The position numbers and the translations under genes were made by a program. Below the pieces are notes generated by a model. It was not told where the DNA came from and did no database searches. It was given only the letters and a program-made list of their open reading frames with translations. A DNA stretch of 32,035 bases from Acidimicrobiia bacterium (GTDB lineage Bacteria; Actinomycetota; Acidimicrobiia; Acidimicrobiales; Poriferisodalaceae). The stretch spans positions 1 through 32,035 of the forward strand of contig JAJDZE010000035.1 in assembly GCA_022824805.1 (NCBI GenBank), given 5' to 3'. Positions within the stretch are counted from its first letter, which is position 1; every line of letters begins with the position of its first letter. Positions 27,056 to 32,035 of the stretch are shown in pieces.

Positions 27056-28252
27056 CTACGCGACGCGCAGGACGACGGCGTCGCCTTGGCCGCCGCCCCC
27101 GCACAGTGCTGCGGCACCCAGTCCGCCGCCCCGGCGGCGCAGCTCGCTGGCGAGGGTGAGCGCCAGACGGGCACCCGACATGCCGATGGGATGGCCGAGC
27201 GCCACCGCACCGCCGTTCGGGTTCACGATCTCCGGCGACACGCCCAGATCCTCCGTCGACGCCACGGCCACCGCAGCGAAGGCCTCGTTGATCTCGAACA
27301 GCGACAGGTCGGGCACGTCGAGCTCGGTGCGATCGAGCGCACGGCGGATCGCATTCGCCGGCTGGTGCAGCAGGCACGTGTCGGGCCCCGCCACCATGCC
27401 GTACGACACCACTTCGGCCAGCGGCTCGATGCCGCGCTCGGCAGCCGCCTTGGGCGACATGACCACCAGCGCGCAGCCCCCGTCGGAGATCTGCGATGCA
27501 TTGCCGGCGGTGACCGCACCGTCGGAAGCGAACGCCGGCCGCAGGCCCGACAGGCTCTCGGCCGTCGTCCCGGGCCGGATGCCTTCGTCGTCGAGCACTG
27601 TGAGCGGATCGCCGCGGCGCTGCGGGATGCTGACGGCCACGATCTCGTCATCGAAGCGACCGTCCTTCTGCGCGGCCGCCGCGCGTTCGTGCGACTGGGC
27701 CGAGTACTCGTCCATCGCGCTGCGCGAGATGCCCGCGCTGGCCGCGTCGCGCTCGGTGCCGTCGCCCATGTGACCGTCGTCGAAGGCGCACCACAGGCCG
27801 TCGTGGATCATGGCGTCGAGCACCGTGCTCGAGCCCATGCGCATGCCGTTGCGGCCGTCGGGCAGCAGGTACGGCGCGTTGGTCATCGATTCCATGCCGC
27901 CTGCGACGACCACGTCCGCGTCGCCAGCTGCGATCATCCGGTCAGCCATGTAGACCGCGTTCAGGCCCGACAGGCACACCTTGTTGATGGTGATGGCCGG
28001 CACGTCCATGGAGATGCCGGCGTGCGTCGCGGCCTGGCGGGCGGTGATCTGGCCTTGACCGGCCTGCAGCACCTGTCCCATCACCACGTAGTCGACATCG
28101 CCGGCGGCGACACCGGATCGCTCCAGCGCACCGGTGATAGCGATGCCGCCGAGCTGTGCGCCGGTCAGCCCGGCCAGCCCGCCGTTGAACTTGCCGATCG
28201 GCGTGCGTGCGCCTCCGACGATGACCGAACCAGCCCTTGCACCACGAGCCAT
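27056..28252 (-). CDS. Acetyl-CoA C-acetyltransferase (thiolase)
   Basis: The product is 398 residues, typical of biosynthetic thiolases. Catalytic residues are Cys93 (INKVCLSGLNAVYMADRMI), His354 (GGAVALGHPIGMSGARL) and Cys384 (ALCGGGGQGDAVV). GGMESMTNAPYLLP is the family motif. It condenses two acetyl-CoA to acetoacetyl-CoA, or cleaves the product. The divergent neighbours encode crotonyl-CoA carboxylase/reductase and an epimerase, so condensation at the entry of the ethylmalonyl-CoA pathway is the likely job. I chose ATG 28252, preceded on the minus strand by GAGGGGG; upstream in-frame sequence to 28570 is only a shadow of the reductase gene. Confidence 0.93.
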   Translation of the reverse strand: MARGARAGSVIVGGARTPIGKFNGGLAGLTGAQLGGIAITGALERSGVAAGDVDYVVMGQVLQAGQGQITARQAATHAGISMDVPAITINKVCLSGLNAVYMADRMIAAGDADVVVAGGMESMTNAPYLLPDGRNGMRMGSSTVLDAMIHDGLWCAFDDGHMGDGTERDAASAGISRSAMDEYSAQSHERAAAAQKDGRFDDEIVAVSIPQRRGDPLTVLDDEGIRPGTTAESLSGLRPAFASDGAVTAGNASQISDGGCALVVMSPKAAAERGIEPLAEVVSYGMVAGPDTCLLHQPANAIRRALDRTELDVPDLSLFEINEAFAAVAVASTEDLGVSPEIVNPNGGAVALGHPIGMSGARLALTLASELRRRGGGLGAAALCGGGGQGDAVVLRVA

Positions 28253-28316
28253 TGCAACCCCCTCGTCTGCACCGACGCCCCGGCCCACGGGCTGGGCGAC
28301 CGATCTGTGCACGGCG

Positions 28317-28322
28317 AGTGTA
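28317..28322 (-). promoter_or_regulatory. Candidate -10 box (TACACT) of the thiolase gene
   Basis: On the minus strand TACACT fits TANNNT and lies about 64 bases before the thiolase ATG. This would leave a leader with its own ribosome site (GAGGGGG), unlike the leaderless neighbours. No -35 box is evident. Confidence 0.25.
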
Positions 28323-28398
28323 CGAAACGGCCTGCGAGGCTGCCTGAGCGGCGGCTGCGGCGTGCAAGACAGTGGAACTTGCAGCTCGCCCGCACCGT

Positions 28399-28404
28399 TA
28401 GCGT
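28399..28404 (+). promoter_or_regulatory. Putative -10 box (TAGCGT) of ccr
   Basis: TAGCGT ends eight bases before GTG 28413, without a Shine-Dalgarno sequence. It lies in the 160-base divergent gap shared with the thiolase gene, so one regulator could control both. Confidence 0.45.
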
Positions 28405-28412
28405 TCGGCCCC

Positions 28413-29774
28413 GTGAAGCAGTTCGCTGATGCCATCGATGCCGGCGCGTCCGGTCCCGAACTTGAGGCCATGCCGATCCCGGAGAGCTTCAGGGCGGCAT
28501 ACGTATTGCGCGACGAGCAGACGATGTTCGAAGGCCGTGCCTCGGCCGACAAGGATCCCCGCGAGGCCACTCACATCGGCGAGGTCGCCACGCCCGAGCT
28601 CGCGCCCGACGAGGTGTACATGGCGGTGATGGCCAGTGCCATCAACTTCAACACCGTGTGGACCTCGATCTTCGAGCCCCTGCCGACGTTCGGCTTCCTG
28701 GACCGGCTGGGTCGGGAGAGCCGCTGGGGCGCCCGCCACGCGCTCGACTACCACGTGCTCGGCTCTGATGCGTCGGGCGTCGTGCTGCAGTGCGGATCGG
28801 CGGTGCGCAATTGGCGCCCCGGCGACCGTGTGGTCGTTCACTGCAACTATGTCGACGATCAGGATCCCGCCGCCCACGAAGACTCGATGAAGGCCTCCAA
28901 CCAGCGGATCTGGGGCTTCGAGAGCAACTTCGGCGGCCTCGCGGACCTCACCATCGTCAAGGCCAACCAGCTCATGCCCAAGCCGGCCCATCTGTCGTGG
29001 GAGGAAGCGGCAGTGAATGCGCTGTGCGCCGCCACCTCGTACCGGATGCTGGTGGGCGACAACGCCGCCCGCATGAAGCAGGGCGACTCTGTGCTCATCT
29101 GGGGCGCCACCGGCGGGCTGGGCGGCTACGCCTGCCAGCTCGTGCTCAACGGCGGCGGCCTGCCCATTGGCGTGGTCAGCTCGCCCGACAAAGCAGAGCT
29201 GCTCGGACAGCTCGGCGTTGAGCACGTCATCGATCGCAGCGCCGAGGGCTATCGCTTCTGGAGCGACGACCACACCCAGGACGAAGGCGAGTGGCGCCGC
29301 TTCGGCAAGAAGGTGCGCAGCCTGATCGGCGACGACCCCGACATCGTGTTCGAGCATCCGGGCCGGTCCACCATGGGCGCGTCGGTGTTCGTCACCAAGC
29401 GCGGCGGCAAGATCGTGACCTGCGCTGCCACCAGCGGCTACATGATCGAGTACGACAACCGGCACCTGTGGATGCGCCTGAAGCAGATCCTGTCGAGCCA
29501 TTTCGCCAACTACGCCGAAGCGTGGGCGATGAACCGCCTGATCGATCAGGGGCGCATCCAGCCGATCCTGTCGAAGACGTTCACGCTCGACGAGACGGGC
29601 TTGGCCGCCTGGCAGGTCCACCACAATCTGCACGAGGGCAAGCTCGGCGTGCTGTGCCTGGCCTCCGAACCGGGGCAGGGCATCACCGATCTCGACAAGC
29701 GTGAGCGGATCGGCGAAGACCGCATCACGCTGTTCGCCCGCCATGCAGCCTCGCTGGAAGCCGCCAGCGCCTGA
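28413..29774 (+). CDS. ccr: Crotonyl-CoA carboxylase/reductase
   Basis: The product is 453 residues. It is an NADPH-dependent medium-chain dehydrogenase/reductase that adds CO2 to crotonyl-CoA to make ethylmalonyl-CoA, the key step of the ethylmalonyl-CoA pathway and a source of extender units. Diagnostic blocks are MASAINFNTVWTSIFEP, NQRIWGFESNFGGLADLTIV, NQLMPKPAHLSWEEAAVNAL, DSVLIWGATGGLGGYACQL, DRSAEGYRFW and DIVFEHPGRSTMGASVFV. Residues known to hold CO2 in the Kitasatospora enzyme (Asn81, Phe170, Glu171, His365) appear to correspond to Asn80, Phe169, Glu170 and probably His363 (SSHFANY), so carboxylation rather than mere reduction is expected. The frame is open upstream to 28134, inside the divergent thiolase gene; GTG 28413 fits the family N-terminus. 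The epimerase gene follows after 71 bases. Confidence 0.95.
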   Translation: MKQFADAIDAGASGPELEAMPIPESFRAAYVLRDEQTMFEGRASADKDPREATHIGEVATPELAPDEVYMAVMASAINFNTVWTSIFEPLPTFGFLDRLGRESRWGARHALDYHVLGSDASGVVLQCGSAVRNWRPGDRVVVHCNYVDDQDPAAHEDSMKASNQRIWGFESNFGGLADLTIVKANQLMPKPAHLSWEEAAVNALCAATSYRMLVGDNAARMKQGDSVLIWGATGGLGGYACQLVLNGGGLPIGVVSSPDKAELLGQLGVEHVIDRSAEGYRFWSDDHTQDEGEWRRFGKKVRSLIGDDPDIVFEHPGRSTMGASVFVTKRGGKIVTCAATSGYMIEYDNRHLWMRLKQILSSHFANYAEAWAMNRLIDQGRIQPILSKTFTLDETGLAAWQVHHNLHEGKLGVLCLASEPGQGITDLDKRERIGEDRITLFARHAASLEAASA

Positions 29775-29845
29775 GGCTGCCTGCATTCGAACTGCCGACA
29801 CTGAGCCGCCGACACTGAGCCGCCAAGAAATGGGGAGCAAGCCCG

Positions 29846-30247
29846 ATGATCCTGACCGAGATCGACCATGTCGCCATTGCCGTGAACGACCTCGACGCCG
29901 CCGTCGCGTACTACAGCGAGGCGTTCGGGGCTGAGGTGGCTCACCGGGAAGTCGTCGAGAGCGACGGCGTGGAAGAGGCGCTGATCAAGGTGGCCGACAG
30001 CTACATCCAGCTCACCGCCGCCACGAGACCTGATTCGCCGATCGCCAAGTTCCTCGAGCGCCGCGGCGAAGGCCTGCACCACGTCGGCTACCGGGTGGAC
30101 AACTGCGCTTCGGCGCTCGAGGCGATGATCGACGCGGGCGCAGTGCCCATCGACACCGCACCCCGGCCGGGCTCGCGTGGCACCACCGTCGCGTTCGTCC
30201 ACCCGAAGGGCAACCTCGGCACACTGGTCGAACTCGTCGAGGAGTGA
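29846..30247 (+). CDS. mce: Methylmalonyl-CoA / ethylmalonyl-CoA epimerase
   Basis: The product is 133 residues of the vicinal-oxygen-chelate fold, made of two paired beta-alpha-beta modules. MILTEIDHVAIAVNDLDAAVAYYSEAFG opens the first, GEGLHHVGYRVDN the second, and VFVHP-like AFVHPKGNLGTLVELVEE closes it. Likely metal ligands are His8, Gln55, His78 or His79, and Glu129. It interconverts the (S) and (R) forms of methylmalonyl-CoA and ethylmalonyl-CoA. Directly downstream of ccr, it would convert the reductase product for the ethylmalonyl-CoA mutase branch. GGGGAG lies nine bases before the ATG. Confidence 0.93.
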   Translation: MILTEIDHVAIAVNDLDAAVAYYSEAFGAEVAHREVVESDGVEEALIKVADSYIQLTAATRPDSPIAKFLERRGEGLHHVGYRVDNCASALEAMIDAGAVPIDTAPRPGSRGTTVAFVHPKGNLGTLVELVEE

Positions 30248-30416
30248 GCGCGAAGACGAGCGTGTGCGCAACGGCGCAGACGTCATCGCAGCGACAGCGG
30301 CCGGATCCTGTCGCTTCCTCAGCGGGCGAGCCAATCCGCGCGGCCTCTAAGCTCCTCAGGTACAGCATGTCGGCGGGCGGTATTGAGCTCGTTTCCGACA
30401 CTCATGGGAGGGTTAC

Positions 30417-31529
30417 ATGAAGTCGTTCACCAAGCGATTCGCGGTGCTGCTCGCAGTGATGGCGCTGTTCGGCACAGCATGCGGCAGCGACGACGATCCG
30501 GCGCCCACCACGGCCGCAGCGGCACCGGCCACGACCGCCGGCGACGACATGTCGGCAATGGAGACCGAAGAGCCCGACAGCGACATGGGCGACATGGACG
30601 ATGCCGGGCCGCTCAAGATCGGGCTGATCACCGATGTCGGCAAGGTGGATGACAAGAGCTTCAACCAGTCGGCATGGGAGGGCGCGCAGCAGGCTGCAGC
30701 GTCTCTCGGCGGCGAAGCCAACTACATCGAGACCGAAGAAGCCAAGGACTACGAGAACAACATCGAGCTGTTCATCGAGGACGGCGTGGATGTGATCATC
30801 ACGGTCGGATTCGCGCTCGGCGACGCCACGATTGCTGCAGCGCAGGCCCATCCCGACATCGACTTCATCGGCGTCGACCAATTCCAGGCCGAGCCGCTGC
30901 CGAACCTGACGGGGCTGATCTTCCCTGAGGACAAGTCAGGCTTCTTGGCCGGCGCCCTCGCCGGCCTGATGACGGAGACCAACATTGTCGGTGCGGTGCT
31001 CGGCACCGACCTGGTGCCGCCGGTGGTGGCCTTCAAGGAAGGCTGGGAGAACGGCGCCCGCTACACCAACCCGCAGGTGGAGACGATCTCCACGTACCAC
31101 CCAGGCGGCCTTGACATAGCGTTCGGCGACCCCGACTGGGGTGCGGCCACCGCCCGCCAGGCGCTCGACCAGGGTGCGGACATCATCTTCGGCGCGGGCG
31201 GCGCCACCGGCAACGGCGCCCTCATCGAGATCGCCTCACAGGAAGGGGCCTACTGCGTCGGCGTCGACACCGACCAGTGGAACACGGTGCCCGAGGCGCG
31301 GGCGTGCCTCATCACCAGCGCCATGAAGCTGATCACGCCTGGCGTGGCTGAGCTGATCGAGGCCTCGGCTGCGGGTGCTTTCCCCGGCGGCAACCACCTC
31401 GGCGATGTCGGCCTGGCGCCATTCCACGACCACGACAGCGCGGTGAGCGGCGACTACAAGGCCAGCCTCGATGCCATTAAGGCAGCACTCGACGCAGGTC
31501 AGATTTCCACCGGGTACTCCCCGGGTTGA
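30417..31529 (+). CDS. BMP family substrate-binding lipoprotein (ABC importer)
   Basis: The product is 370 residues. A lipoprotein signal (RFAVLLAVMALFGTAC, Cys22) is followed by an Asp/Glu/Met-rich tether (DDMSAMETEEPDSDMGDMDD) and the basic-membrane-protein fold. IGLITDVGKVDDKSFNQSAWEGAQQAA is the family hallmark, with VIITVGFALGDATIAAAQAHPDIDFIGVD and FPEDKSGFLAGALAGLMT further on. Characterised members such as PnrA bind purine nucleosides outside the membrane and deliver them to an ABC permease, which is encoded next. ATG 30417 follows a strong ribosome site (GGGAGG), so this gene has a leader, unlike several neighbours. The 169 bases upstream hold no other gene. Confidence 0.9.
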   Translation: MKSFTKRFAVLLAVMALFGTACGSDDDPAPTTAAAAPATTAGDDMSAMETEEPDSDMGDMDDAGPLKIGLITDVGKVDDKSFNQSAWEGAQQAAASLGGEANYIETEEAKDYENNIELFIEDGVDVIITVGFALGDATIAAAQAHPDIDFIGVDQFQAEPLPNLTGLIFPEDKSGFLAGALAGLMTETNIVGAVLGTDLVPPVVAFKEGWENGARYTNPQVETISTYHPGGLDIAFGDPDWGAATARQALDQGADIIFGAGGATGNGALIEIASQEGAYCVGVDTDQWNTVPEARACLITSAMKLITPGVAELIEASAAGAFPGGNHLGDVGLAPFHDHDSAVSGDYKASLDAIKAALDAGQISTGYSPG

Positions 31530-31585
31530 CCGGCTGACGGCGGACGGATCGCCGCAGCGGTTGAGCCACCTGCTGTGGGCTGGGG

Positions 31586-32035
31586 GTGCGTCACCGCATC
31601 GTGGGTTCGTCCGCGGGCTCACCGGTTGCGGCGGAGCCTGAGCTGGCACCCCGAGCCACAGGCAACGAGCCGGTGTCGGTGAGGCCACATCGGCCGGCGA
31701 GCCGGGCTGTGCTGCGTGCCGCTGCGGTGCCGCTGGCGTCGGTCGGGCTCGGACTGGCGCTCGGTGCTGCGCTCATCGCGGTGCAGGGCCACTCGGTGCC
31801 CAGCGCGTACAGCGCGCTGGTGCTCGGCGGGGCGGGCGACGCCGATGCGCTGCTGCGCACCCTGCAGAAGGCGACGCCGCTCGTCTTCGGCGGTCTGGCG
31901 GTCGCGTTCGCCTTCAAGGCGGGTCTGTTCAACATCGGCGGGCAGGGCCAGCTGCTGGTCGGCGCAGCGTTCGCAGCCGGCGTCGGCTTCGGGCTCGAGG
32001 GCCTGCCGCTGGTGGTGCATCTGCCGCTGGCGCTG
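31586..32035 (+). CDS. BMP-associated ABC transporter permease, N-terminal part
   Basis: The frame is open from GTG 31586 to the end of the window (150 codons, no stop). After a non-conserved N-terminal extension of about 35 residues there is a membrane segment (AVPLASVGLGLALGAALIAVQG) and then the family hallmark TPLVFGGLAVAFAFKAGLFNIGGQGQLLVGAAFAAGVG of the BPD_transp_2 permeases that work with BMP proteins. These form the membrane channel for nucleosides or similar solutes. GTG 31601 is an alternative start. The usual ATP-binding gene does not lie between the lipoprotein and this permease, so it must be beyond the window or elsewhere. Confidence 0.85.
   Translation, partial: MRHRIVGSSAGSPVAAEPELAPRATGNEPVSVRPHRPASRAVLRAAAVPLASVGLGLALGAALIAVQGHSVPSAYSALVLGGAGDADALLRTLQKATPLVFGGLAVAFAFKAGLFNIGGQGQLLVGAAFAAGVGFGLEGLPLVVHLPLAL

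Noticed and set aside
27086-28429. 447-codon open frame on the plus strand opposite the thiolase
   Set aside because: The thiolase on the minus strand has all catalytic residues. The plus frame has shadow composition.
28398-29840. 480-codon open frame on the minus strand opposite ccr
   Set aside because: ccr is unmistakable over the whole interval. The antisense frame has no family features.

Overview
The window is GC-rich (roughly two-thirds by eye) and densely packed with genes. It looks like chromosomal DNA of a high-GC actinobacterium. A PAC2-family protein, a SURF1 protein, crotonyl-CoA carboxylase/reductase, frequent GTG starts and a recurring TANNNT box just before start codons all fit this. 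An Acidimicrobiia-type (Ilumatobacter-like) host is my best guess, but it is an inference from gene content, not a measured placement. I see no insertion sequence, prophage or CRISPR array.

Layout. 1-403: an unrecognised C-terminal coding remnant, a strong hairpin and a 17-bp tandem repeat. 404-5700: a fused 5-oxoprolinase (HyuA+HyuB) carrying in-frame minisatellites, then an acyl-CoA dehydrogenase. 5787-8171: a lipoprotein with a C-terminal beta-propeller. 8202-11035 (minus): a visibly less GC-rich pair, made of a secreted trypsin-like protease with a propeptide and a lipoprotein repeating part of that propeptide without the protease. 11280-14953: a PAC2 protein, a VapBC toxin-antitoxin pair, chorismate synthase (aroC), a VapC tail relic and a TSUP permease. 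14986-18855: a PatB/MalY-type aminotransferase, a SURF1 protein (minus), and a HipA-like kinase followed by a HIRAN-domain protein. 18892-22946 (minus): an S9 peptidase and exonuclease VII (xseB, xseA). 23054-26546: an information-processing block with tRNA-Ser(CGA), tadA, tRNA-Ser(GGA), an SRP RNA gene that I identified from sequence and structure, dnaX and recR. 27056-30247: acetyl-CoA acetyltransferase (minus) divergent from crotonyl-CoA carboxylase/reductase and methylmalonyl/ethylmalonyl-CoA epimerase, an ethylmalonyl-CoA pathway cluster. 30417-32035: a BMP-family substrate-binding lipoprotein and the start of its ABC permease, cut by the window end.

How the parts work together. The acetyl-CoA cluster would condense acetyl-CoA, reductively carboxylate crotonyl-CoA and epimerise the product. 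The SRP RNA, tRNA-Ser(GGA) and tadA lie in series on the minus strand, divergent from dnaX. The most novel-looking items are the protease with its propeptide-like lipoprotein neighbour (8202-11035) and the HipA-like kinase with its HIRAN partner (17094-18855). The partner's N-terminal half resembles the part of HipA that the kinase lacks. A third broad signal is that about eight genes carry a TANNNT box 6-9 nt before the start codon. The same TAGGGT box sits 7 nt before a tRNA gene, which points to widespread leaderless transcription.
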